DNA of 64,000 nt, from NCBI RefSeq assembly GCF_000179595.2, contig NZ_JH556657.1:250669-314668 (forward strand), read 5' to 3'. The translations under genes and the position numbers were made by a program. Positions 36,979 through 47,300 of the stretch are shown piece after piece. Positions within the stretch are counted from its first letter, which is position 1, and the number at the start of each line of letters is the position of its first letter. The stretch comes from Acetivibrio cellulolyticus CD2 (GTDB lineage Bacteria > Bacillota > Clostridia > Acetivibrionales > Acetivibrionaceae). The notes under the pieces are model-generated. The model was not told the DNA's origin, did not search any database, and saw only the letters and a program-made list of their open reading frames with translations.

Positions 36979-39318
36979 CTATTTATCATATCCATTATTG
37001 AATATAATTGCTTCTTGTGTTCTCCGCTCTTTATTACTGTGCATCTCAAATATTCTAATAACCTCCTTAGGATCATAATTACCTTTTCCCTCGATGATAA
37101 ATTTGGGCAACACTTTATTAGTTTTACTCCACCAGCCATCTCCATAATTATGACTAAATGAAACTAACATATCAAATTGGTGTTGTTTTAACGAAATTTC
37201 ATGAGTAGACAGAAAAACATTTACTGCTTTTACTGACCCTGATAAATCTTCTTTGTATAACCTCATTACTTCTGCTATTGGCACAGGTGATGAATCTGGG
37301 ACTCTATATGCCACGCCATTACTTGGTATTTTTTTAGGTAAAATTGGTGCTCCTTTTGCATATTTATCAACAAGTGCTCGTTCACTTGAAGAAACATCAT
37401 TATACTCACCTTCACTTATATAATGTCCATAGCCAATTGTAATACCACCATCGCTAACCCACTCGCCATTATCAGATTTTTTAAATACATAATGAGGATA
37501 TACCCCAATTAGATTACCATTTGCATCATACGCACCTAGTCCCCAAGCTTTTATTGTTGCTTTACTTAATTCAAAGTCAGCTATTGTTTTTAGCCCTTGT
37601 TCACTAAGAGTCATTTCTCCAGGTTTACCCGTCCCCTTACTCTCTGAAGATTTAGGTTGGTTATTATCAGAAGGCTTAACTTCGCTGTTCTTACCGTTTA
37701 CTGGTTCAGACATAAGTTGCTTAAATAATCTTTTCCTCATATCCTTCCAGACTGAATCTGTAACAACTCCATAATCATAATCACTATTTTTAATATCTTT
37801 ATCTATTTTATACTTATTTACTGCTTTTAGTGTTGAAGGACCAAAATAACCGTATTTAGTGTTTTCAGGCATTGTTAAGTATGGTTTGCCATTGGCGTCT
37901 TTCAATTGTTCAAGCATTTTCTGGAGAGCCTCTACATTTTCATCTTCCATTCCTTGAACAAGGCTTTTATCTAAATCTGAACTTCCTCCAACTACTTGTT
38001 GAACAACATTATTTTTTATATGCTCCCATGTTTTAATATCAACACCGCCAGCCTCATCTAAACTGCCCAAGTTATTATCAATCATATACTTATTGACAGA
38101 ATCAGCTGTAACAATTCCGAAGGTTCCATACCTAGCGCTAGATGGAAGTATAAAGTAAGGATTCCCACTTTTATCCTTAATCCTTTCTAACATCTTCTGT
38201 AATTCTTCTACCACTGCCCCCTTTTCCCCTTTATTCACAATAATATTACTGATTTCTACAGGGGTTTCAGAAACTTTAGGTATAGAGTTATCTGAAACTT
38301 GTTTTGATTGATTTATTTCTTCAAGTCCTATTGAAACCATTCCAAGACCTATTGAAATAGCTCCACTAACTGAAATTAGTTCAATCGGATTTTTTGATAC
38401 GATCTCTTTAGCCGCCTTTATAGATTTCTCCTTCTTCCCTAGTTCACGGCCCTTATTTACTACCATTTCAACGTTTTTACCAGCTGCACCGCCTACAAAA
38501 CGACCCACTATTCCGCCAACAAGTTTCCCAGGATTAAATGGAGAATGTCCACTTGGGTCAGTAAACATTATAGGATCATTATGACAATATGTATACAAAT
38601 TCAAACTAAGTGGATTTGTATCCTCACCCCAGTAGCTATCCTCACTTATAAACCTTCCTGTGTAAGGATTATAGTACCTTGCCCTAAGGTAATACAACGC
38701 GGTCTCTGAATCATAGAACTCACCTGCATACCTTATGGCACAATCATACTGCTGGATAGTCAGTGTTGGATTACCCCAAATGTCGTAATCATAGCTGTTT
38801 TCTACTACTCCAGCTTCGCTTACTGTCTGTACCACATCACCATGTCCGTTATACATAAAGTATGAATGTTTATCGGAAGCATCAAGTCTAGCAATGTAGT
38901 TAATTCCTCTTATATATCTTGATTTTACATTATCACTTCCATCAGTTTCAAGTATAACATGCTGTCTGTCGTAAAGATAATTTGTCACCACAGGAGTATA
39001 ATTATTTGAGGACTTTTTAACAGTTTTTCTTACTCTCAAATCATCTCCATTGTAAACAAACTCAGTTATTGTCTTGACTCCTGATTTTGTGGTTTCAACT
39101 TTTGTCAGCCTGTTAAAACCATCAAATTTGTTGATAGTAACCTCTGTATGGCTATCAATTACTTCTGTTGTAGTTGCACCTTCAACAACAATCCCAAGGG
39201 TTTCCTCTTTAACAGGCGTATATGCCTTGGTAAAGCTTACTTGCTGTGAAATTTGGTTGCCATTGTTGTCATACTTGTAAGTTACTGTCTTCCTTACAAC
39301 AGAAAAGAAACAGGACAT
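36979..39318 (-). CDS. RHS-core / peptidoglycan-binding / GH24-type lysozyme protein, 5'-truncated
   Basis: A 779-residue protein. Residues 9-258 are the end of an RHS/YD-repeat protein, closing with the RHS core (ALYYLRARYYNPYTGRFISED ... DPSG). Then a Gly/Ala-rich hydrophobic stretch (265-335), two repeats of about 75 residues with the peptidoglycan-binding pattern (about 365-440 and 455-535; KxxYGxFGxxTxxxVNKY), a polar linker, and a phage-lysozyme-like domain (575-779). The last has the likely catalytic Glu583 (ADFELSK), GITIGYGHY (625-633) and the terminal RRTQEAIIF. This is the layout of a polymorphic toxin attacking cell wall. The RHS N-terminus and secretion signal are missing: upstream of residue 9 the DNA is an IS66 tnpB fragment. 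Confidence 0.85.
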   Translation of the reverse strand: MSCFFSVVRKTVTYKYDNNGNQISQQVSFTKAYTPVKEETLGIVVEGATTTEVIDSHTEVTINKFDGFNRLTKVETTKSGVKTITEFVYNGDDLRVRKTVKKSSNNYTPVVTNYLYDRQHVILETDGSDNVKSRYIRGINYIARLDASDKHSYFMYNGHGDVVQTVSEAGVVENSYDYDIWGNPTLTIQQYDCAIRYAGEFYDSETALYYLRARYYNPYTGRFISEDSYWGEDTNPLSLNLYTYCHNDPIMFTDPSGHSPFNPGKLVGGIVGRFVGGAAGKNVEMVVNKGRELGKKEKSIKAAKEIVSKNPIELISVSGAISIGLGMVSIGLEEINQSKQVSDNSIPKVSETPVEISNIIVNKGEKGAVVEELQKMLERIKDKSGNPYFILPSSARYGTFGIVTADSVNKYMIDNNLGSLDEAGGVDIKTWEHIKNNVVQQVVGGSSDLDKSLVQGMEDENVEALQKMLEQLKDANGKPYLTMPENTKYGYFGPSTLKAVNKYKIDKDIKNSDYDYGVVTDSVWKDMRKRLFKQLMSEPVNGKNSEVKPSDNNQPKSSESKGTGKPGEMTLSEQGLKTIADFELSKATIKAWGLGAYDANGNLIGVYPHYVFKKSDNGEWVSDGGITIGYGHYISEGEYNDVSSSERALVDKYAKGAPILPKKIPSNGVAYRVPDSSPVPIAEVMRLYKEDLSGSVKAVNVFLSTHEISLKQHQFDMLVSFSHNYGDGWWSKTNKVLPKFIIEGKGNYDPKEVIRIFEMHSNKERRTQEAIIFNNGYDK

Positions 39319-39449
39319 TTTGGAAAAGATCTAAGCAGAATTCACTTTGGACAATCCCAGCGAGGCCATCGATTCCACATTCCACGACGTAAGTCGGAAT
39401 ATCCACATGCAATGTATATACGGTCAAAGCCAATAGCATCATTAAACAT
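39300..39449 (-). pseudogene. IS66 tnpB 5' fragment replacing the RHS 5' end
   Basis: From an ATG at 39449 with an SD (CTGGAGGT) the minus strand reads MFNDAIGFDRIYIACGYSDLRRG, the start of IS66 TnpB. A 7-bp duplication (GGAATGT) then shifts the frame. In the next frame it continues GIDGLAGIVQSEFCLDLFQN and VLFLFC. TnpB homology ends near 39300, exactly where RHS homology begins. The fragment is about 50 codons and dead. Confidence 0.8.
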
Positions 39450-39553
39450 GTTGAATTACCTCCAGGAGAGCTTCTAGTATTATAGTTTCTTAATAGTATA
39501 TTGATAATTATTCCCCAGAATACAAATGACCAAAAAATATCTGCAAAATGAAG

Positions 39554-39847
39554 CTATCCATGCCAAAAAACGAAAGCAAAAAGCCCAACAATTATTGAGG
39601 ACATTATTATCCCCAAAGTATCCACCCATGTATATTCAGTTTGCCTAGCCCATTCTTTAGTGCTATATATGGGAACTTTTCCAAAAAAGCACATAATGTT
39701 TATCAATATTAAACACACACTTGCTATAAGCAAAATTTGTTTTCTAATAAAATCTATGTTCCCGGAACCATAGGATACTAGTGAATACACAAATGCTATA
39801 GAAGCAATAGCATTTGCTAAATTTAAAATATACTTATATTTTATCAT
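39554..39847 (-). CDS. Small three-TM membrane protein
   Basis: A 97-residue protein with three hydrophobic segments (about 8-26, 36-55, 75-94) and a short polar loop (YSTKEWARQTEYTW). No family is recognised. No strong ribosome binding site is seen before the ATG. It lies alone between the IS66 fragment and rfbB. It could be a real small membrane protein or a fragment. Confidence 0.5.
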   Translation of the reverse strand: MIKYKYILNLANAIASIAFVYSLVSYGSGNIDFIRKQILLIASVCLILINIMCFFGKVPIYSTKEWARQTEYTWVDTLGIIMSSIIVGLFAFVFWHG

Positions 39848-39921
39848 TTTATATGAACATCCCCCAAATTTTACAGAACTTATTCAGTTATACCAACAAT
39901 ACTATCTTCTACTGCTAAAAG

Positions 39922-40941
39922 TTATCGGTTGCCATACATCTTCTCGTAATATTTCTGGTATTCGCCTGAAATTATAGTCTCCCACCACTCTCGGTTATCC
40001 AAATACCACTGAATAGTCTTTTTGATTCCTTCAGTAAACTTCGTTTTCGGCAACCAGCCTAACTCGTTATGAATCTTGGTCGGATCGATGGCATAACGCA
40101 TATCATGCCCCTTTCGATCAGTCACATATGTAATTAATTTTTCAGACTTGCCGAGTTCCTTGCAGATGGTTTTCACTATATCAATGTTCTTCATCTCATT
40201 GTGTCCGCCAATGTTATAGACTTCACCGACACGTCCATTATGGATAATCAAGTCAATAGCATTGCAGTGGTCTTCTACATACAGCCAGTCACGAACATTT
40301 TCTCCCTTTCCGTAAACCGGAAGAGGCTTGTCCGCCAACGCATTAGCAATCATCAGCGGAATTAGTTTTTCTGGAAAGTGATATGGACCATAATTGTTGG
40401 AGCAACGAGAAATCGTCACTGGCAAACCGTAGGTTCTGTGATATGATAGCACAAGTAAATCAGCTCCAGCCTTTGAAGAACTGTAAGGACTGCTAGTGTA
40501 AAGCGGTGTCTCCTCTGTAAAGAATAAATCAGGTCTATCCAAAGGCAAATCACCATATACCTCGTCGGTAGAAACCTGATGATATCTCTTGATGCCATAT
40601 TTCCGACAAGCATCCATCATCACTGCAGTCCCATTTATGCTGGTATCTAAAAACACTTTCGGATTCTCGATAGAGCGGTCAACATGAGACTCTGCTGCAA
40701 AGTTTACAACCATATCCGGATGTTCTTCTTCAAATAAGTTGTAGATAGCTTTTCGATCACGAATGTCTACTTTGCAAAAACGAAATTTAGGATTTTTCAA
40801 CGCTTCCTTTAATGTAGACAGGTTGCCAGCATAGGTAAGACAATCTACACAAATAATCCGATAGTCTGGGTACTTGTTTAACATATAATATATAAAGTTT
40901 GATCCAATAAACCCTGCTCCGCCAGTTACTATAATGTTCAT
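39922..40941 (-). CDS. rfbB: dTDP-glucose 4,6-dehydratase
   Basis: A 339-residue extended-SDR enzyme converting dTDP-glucose to dTDP-4-keto-6-deoxyglucose, for deoxysugars such as rhamnose. Seen: NAD-binding GGAGFIGSNF (residues 7-16), the DCLTYAGNL nucleotide-sugar signature, STDEVYGDL, the YSSSK catalytic Tyr/Lys, and NNYGPYHFPEKLIP. The ATG at 40941 follows GAGGAG by 9 nt; an upstream start at 40959 overlaps that SD. The partners rfbA, rfbC and rfbD are not in the window. It may feed the glycan started by the glycosylphosphotransferases nearby. Confidence 0.96.
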   Translation of the reverse strand: MNIIVTGGAGFIGSNFIYYMLNKYPDYRIICVDCLTYAGNLSTLKEALKNPKFRFCKVDIRDRKAIYNLFEEEHPDMVVNFAAESHVDRSIENPKVFLDTSINGTAVMMDACRKYGIKRYHQVSTDEVYGDLPLDRPDLFFTEETPLYTSSPYSSSKAGADLLVLSYHRTYGLPVTISRCSNNYGPYHFPEKLIPLMIANALADKPLPVYGKGENVRDWLYVEDHCNAIDLIIHNGRVGEVYNIGGHNEMKNIDIVKTICKELGKSEKLITYVTDRKGHDMRYAIDPTKIHNELGWLPKTKFTEGIKKTIQWYLDNREWWETIISGEYQKYYEKMYGNR

Positions 40942-41087
40942 TTCAATTCTTCTCCTCATATATAATTGTTAATTCCAATAAAATCTTCATATCACACATT
41001 CCATTTCCTGTTAAAAACTTAGTATTATCAATCCTATTATAATACTTTTTATTTATATCTGCTTGCAAAATAATAAATCTAAATAAG

Positions 41088-41136
41088 AAAAAAGACTGCT
41101 ACAATACTAACTTGCCTAGTTAGTTTTGCAACAGCC
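41088..41136 (-). terminator. Terminator after giant protein 2
   Basis: On the minus strand GGCTGTTGCAAAACTAACT pairs with AGTTAGTATTGTAGCAGTC (a few mismatches or G-U pairs), followed by T6. It is nearly the same element as at 48723-48770 after the other giant gene, so it was copied with the gene. Confidence 0.85.
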
Positions 41137-41149
41137 CCTAGTCTTGAAA

Positions 41150-41331
41150 ATCAAGTCAATTTTTATTACTTATTGTTATGTCCTTTTGTTTGACTGTTTG
41201 TTCGCCATACACCGCTTGACCTATCAGAACATCATCAATCTGTATATTTCCGTTTAAGTCAAGGAACCAACCCTTTATTGAAATTATTCATTTTAAATCA
41301 GTTGTTCCTGTGGGACTGTCTATCCACCCTT
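41150..41331 (-). pseudogene. Decayed extra Ig-like repeat after giant protein 2
   Basis: Past the stop, the minus strand in another frame reads VKGWIDSPTGTTDLK, a stop, then IISIKGWFLDLNGN, IDDVLIGQAVYG and a tail ending KQKDITISNKN. It is the start and end of one more Ig-like repeat with its middle (RPDV...YP...SGFHY) deleted. The gap 40942-41331 holds only this and the terminator. Confidence 0.8.
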
Positions 41332-44300
41332 TTACGGTAGTTTTGATACTGTGATGTCTACGTTCTTAATCAGCATTGCACTGTCTGCTTTATTGCTTAT
41401 TTCACGGACTGTAATAGTGTGTTTACCTTCAGAAAGCTTTGATGTATCAAGTGTATAATGGAACCCTGAATTTTCATTGTTGTATAATGGATACACTAAT
41501 TCTACATCCGGTCTTGAGTCACCATAAGTAGCAGTTCCTACTAAAACATTATCCACAAGCACTTCTACTTTAGAAACTCCGTTAGGATCAAGTATCCACC
41601 CTCTAAGAGTCACTGTACCACTAACAGTTGCATTGGCTTTTGGTGAATCAATTCGACCTATTGTTGGAAGTACTGTTATGGAAACTGTACCTATTGTTGT
41701 TATTGTTCCACTATTACCTGTACCACAAACCTTTACAGAATGTGTTCCTTTTGAAAGTGTTGTAGTATCAAGAACATACTGGAAGCCTGAGTTAGCACTA
41801 TTGTTGTAATTTGGATATACTGTTTTAACATCAGATCTTGAACCACCGTAGACAGCTGTTCCTGAGAATACACCATCTACAAAAACCTCTACGTTAGTTA
41901 CCCCAGATTGATCCAAAAACCATCCTTTTACTTCAACTTTACCGTTGCAGGTTCGTGAAGCTTTAGGAGAATCTATTCTACCAATAGGCTTTAACTCAAC
42001 ATTTATACTTACAGTTTTCAATAACGTCTGATCATTTGTTTTTGATGTTTCATAGACACTTAATGTATGTATTCCTGGAGTAAGCTTTGATGTATCAAGT
42101 GTATAGTGAAAACCTGAATTTGCATTCTTGTATAACGGATACACTAATTCTACATCTGGTCTTGAATCGCCATAAGTAGCTGTTCCCACCAAAGCATTAT
42201 CTATAAGCACTTCTACTTTAGAAACTCCGTTAGGATCAAGTATCCACCCTCTAAGAGTCACTGTACCACTAACAGTTGCATTGGCTTTTGGTGAATCAAT
42301 TCGACCTATTGTTGGGAGTACTGTTATGGAAACCGTTCCTATTGTTGTTATTGTTCCACTATTACCTGTACCGCAAACTTTTACAGAATGTGTTCCTGTT
42401 GAAAGCGTTGTAATATCAAGAACATACTGGAAGCCTGAGTTAGCACTATTGTTGTAATTTGGATATACCGTTTTAACATCAGGTCTTGAACCACCATAGA
42501 CAGCTGTTCCTGAGAATACACCATCTACAAAAACCTCTACATTAGTTACCCCAGATTGATCTAAAAACCATCCTTTTACTTCAACTTTACCGTTGCAGGT
42601 TCGTGAAGCTTTAGGGAAGTCTATTCTACCAATAGGCTTTAACTCAATATTTACACTTACAGTTTTCAATAATGTCTGAACATTTGTTTTTGATGTTTCA
42701 TAGACACTTAATGTATGTATTCCTTCTGAAAGCTTTGATGTATCAAGTGCATAGTGGAACCCTGCATTTGCATTGTTATACTCCGGATATGCTGCCAATA
42801 CATCTGCTCTAGCATCTCCATATACTGCCTCACCTACAATATTTCCATCCACCATTACCTCAACCTTTGAAACTCCGTTTTGGTCTATAAACCAACCTTT
42901 CACGTTTACAATTCCTGTAACAGATTGATTTGCCTTAGGGCTTTCAAGGTATGCAATAGCAGGTTTTATTGCGTTTACAACCTTAACAACAGTATTAACA
43001 AGCTTATTATGTTCTGCATCATATGCAGTCACCATAAAGTCAGTTACCTGTGTAGGATTTACAAATACCTTTGCCTGACCATTGATGTCGAGCTCAACTC
43101 CGGTATAGTATGAGCCTACATCCACAGTTCCACCACTTACAGGAAACCCGTTATTATTAACTGTAATCCAGAGCTCGGTGTTTTTATTTACCTCAATTGT
43201 ATTTGGATTTACTGTTATAACCGCTGGTGCTGGGTCGCCTACATCCGGCCAATTTATTGCATGCCTCATTTTCTCCCCGCTTGCAGAAAGTGTAGTAACA
43301 ATATAATCCTTTGTACCTGATGTCTCAGTTATATTGTAGGTAAGTGTTCCTGCCGGTAAAGTTGCAATAAGCTCGCCAGGATCTTTTGCCATATTCATAT
43401 CTTTTCTTACACTGTAGATCTTGTAACCTGTAGCTCCTGCAACTGCTCCCCATGAAAGAGTTACAACATTTCCGTTCTGAGTCTCTGTAAGCTTTGGTGC
43501 AACATTAAGCATGTTTTCTGGTACACTAATTGGATGTATGAATGACTCGATTGTTGCATTACCACCAGTTTTTAATACATATGATGCGTTCAATACAAGA
43601 TTGCCTGTAATTGAAGGTACCAATGTATATGTTTTTACTAGTTTTTCTCCTGCTTTAAGTGTTTCCACGCTCTTTACAAGCTCCTGATTTGGTGCATAGA
43701 AGTAGTTTTCCTTATTACTTTCCAAAAGCTCTATAGCAGGAAAATATACAGGTATGTCAGATACATTTTCAAGCTCAAATCTTACGTCATATGGATATCC
43801 TTTATCTACCTTATTCTGTGCATAAATATGAAGCTTCAATGCATCATCGCCCCATACCCTGAAGGCTTCACTATTCGTAAATGTTGCGCTTACTTCTTCA
43901 CCGAATGGCTGGAGTATACCTGTAAAATCAGCTTGCAAAGTATACATTCCTTTTTTGTCACCACGGATGATCCATTTTACTTCTTTCTTTTCTCCACCCT
44001 TGAAATCACCAATATCTACTTCAAGGCTTTGTCCTTCTCTTGTGGTTGCCAATGCTAATCCATCAGGTAATGTAAGCACTGCTTTTGATTGCTCAATAAC
44101 AAATACAGGATCTGCTGTATTTTCGAGAGCAAGCTGTACTTCAAAGAATTCCTTAAGGAATCTTGCTTCACCCGGTATTACAAGGTAAGCAATAGTTGGT
44201 CTTATTTCTGGATGGTTTGGTACAGGTATTGCCTTTGGATAAGCATAATAGCCTCCTGTCGGTCCTGGGATATAGAATCCACCATCGCCGCCTACCAATC

Positions 44301-47300
44301 CACCATTACCATTAACCATGATTGTTTGTACAGGTAAAGGTCTGTTCTGGAATGCCAGATGCACTTCAAATTTGTATACCCAGTTGTTTTCTGGTGCAGT
44401 GACATCTATACCTGCGTCCTTGATCTGGTCAAGTGTCATTCTATTAACTGTAAGCTCTCCTACTACCAATTGTCCGCTTTCAAGACCTACTGTAACAGTA
44501 GATTTTGTTCCAATAACTGATTTTGCAGCAATATAGTTTGGCTTATAGTCTGTCTTATACGCATAAACCTTGCAATCTCCTGCCGGTACAGTCACGTTTA
44601 CAAAGCCTGCACCATTAGTTGTTGTATTATATCTTGTGCCATCAGCATATTCAACAACTACACTTGCCGCACCAAGTGGTGAGCCTGTTGCACTATCAAC
44701 AACCTTAACTTCAACAATTCCATACGAAACTGCTGATTTTACAGTAACAGTTGTGGTGGCAGAATTAGCATTTCCTGCAGAGTCTTTTACTGTCAATTTT
44801 ACTGTGTAACCACCCTCAGTTGTATAAGTATGAGATGGCTGTGACTGTGTAGAAGATGATCCATCACCAAAATCCCAAAGGTATTCTTCAATGCAATGAT
44901 TGTCATTTGACAAAGTTCCATCAAAATATACTGGAAGATTTGCTGTCGTTATCTGTTCACTTCCTGCAACCGCTACCGGCACAATGAAATCTTCTGTAGT
45001 TGGAATACAATTTACTTCAGCGCTTCTATTTGAATTTCTAAATGTGTCTATTGAATCAACAACATAGTAATATGTAATGTCTGGTGTAACGTTTGTATCA
45101 GTGTAGGAGTCTGAATTTATTTCCTTAATCAACTGATAATTTCCACCTGATGTAGTTGATCTGAAAATTCTATAGCCTGCAAGATCAGGCTCAGTTGCTC
45201 TTGCCCAAGTCAAATCAACCTTCCATCCACCTGCTCTAGCAGTAACAACAGGTTTAGTCGGAGGTACAAGATTGAAGTCATAGGATGCACTCTGTATTTC
45301 ACTTACATTTCCTACTGTATCCGTTGCTGTAGCTCTTAAAGTATAAGTTGTTTCAAGAAAAGCTGATGTATCCAAAGTGAATGTTACATTTTCGTTATAT
45401 GTACTAATCGCTTTGTCTAATACAGTAGTCCATGTTCCTTCTGTATCTGAGGCTTTCTTGATTTCCACCTTAAGATTTGCAAGCTTATAGTTATCATATG
45501 CTACCACTGATATTTGTGGATTTGCTGAAAGTGTCTTACCACTATCCGGCCATATACCCAAAACCTTTGGTGCTTGTGTATCAGGTGCAGCCTTATCAGA
45601 AATTGTTGCACTCTTTGATCCTTCATTACCCGCAATATCAACTGCAGATACTTGGTAATAATATGTCGTAGTCTGATCAATGCTTCTATCTCTATAGCCT
45701 AGAGATTCAACATCCTGAGCTAATAATGTAAATGGACCATCAGCATTTTCTGCTCTGTATACTTTATAGGATTTGAGATCAGTTTCCGCATTCTGTTGCC
45801 ATTTCAATGTAATAAGCCCTGGTTCTGGCTCTGCATAAATACCAGAAGGTGCTGCAGGTGCTGTGTGATCAATAACATACTCTGCATAAGTAAAGCTTTC
45901 TGTTGTTTTACTTGTAAGTCCTGCTGGATCAATAGCTACAGGTCTTATATAAATCTTTCCAGCTGCAAGACCTGACACATTATATTCATACATCGCAGTA
46001 AAATCAGTGTTATAGTATGAGTTTGTAATTGTTGCTATATCTGTCCAGCTTATTAGGTTTGTTGAAACCTGAAATTTGACAGATGAAACATTTGCATTAT
46101 CTCTTGCACTAGCCCATAATGATATTTTATCTGTAAATGAGCTTGAACTTGGTCCCATGCCAGTTATCCATGGAGCAGTTGTATCACTAAGTGTCACCGC
46201 TGTAATCTCATCAGAAACTGTTCCTCTGTTTCCAAACCTGTCATAAGCAACAACTCTGTAAACATATGATTTATCAGGCATAAGATTTAACATATTCATA
46301 CCTAATGTAGTACTTGTAGTACCAGCATTCTCAAATGTTCCATCATCTTTTTTCTTCTCTACCATAAAGTATGAGAAATCCTGATCCGCAACATCATTCC
46401 ATTTTAATACAACATATGTCGAATGTGCTGTAACCTCAAGCCCTGTCACCTTATCTGGACCTTGATTATCAACCACATAGGTACCAACTGGAGTTCCATT
46501 ACTTGCATTTCCAGACTTGTCATATGCTACAGCCCTAACTGATACGTTAGCATTAAGAGGCGCTGTACTCCAGTTAAAATATGCAGTTTCTACTATATTT
46601 GGTCCAACTGTTGTATATTGTGTAGCTATATCATTCCATGTAGTTCCATTTGTTGAATATTGAAGTTTAATACTTGTTAATGCCATATTATCCTGTGCTT
46701 TTACAGTTATGTAGGCATTGGGACCGAAAAACAACTGATTTAAAGTTCCAATCCTAATAGCATTTGTCGGTACCATTGAGATTATGGAAGGAGCTTCATT
46801 ATCAATGAGTGTTGTTTCAACTAAACTCTGACTTGAATTTGAAGTATTTCCTATCTCGTCAAATGCTTCTACTGTATATGTGTAACTTGTTGCCGGAGTC
46901 AATCCTGTATCTTCATAGGAAGTTTCAGTACATGTTTTGATGAGTATTCCATCACGATATACCCTGTAACCTGCAACAGCTACATTGTCTGTAGATGGAG
47001 TCCATGATATTTTTATACTTTCAGTATCCTTTGATTCAGTTTTCAACCCTGTTGGATCAGTTGGCGCTTCTACATCTGTCAAATCACCACTATCGTAGCT
47101 GCCTGCCGCAATTTTAAAAGTATACACTCTAGTTTCTCCTGGCTCCAAACTAATGTTTTGCCAAGAAAAAGCAGCACCACTGTCCGTACCTGTTAGATCG
47201 GAAAAGCCATCTCGGTTAGCATATAAATAATACCCTCTATCCGAATAGTATCCCCACCATTTGGTAGTCGTCGCAGCAGTGATTCCACCAAGAGGATTGT

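Noticed and set aside
43955-44188. Plus-strand frame opposite giant gene 2, identical to one at 51700-51933 opposite giant gene 1
   Set aside because: Its conservation follows from the near-identical coding strand; it has no SD and no family motif.
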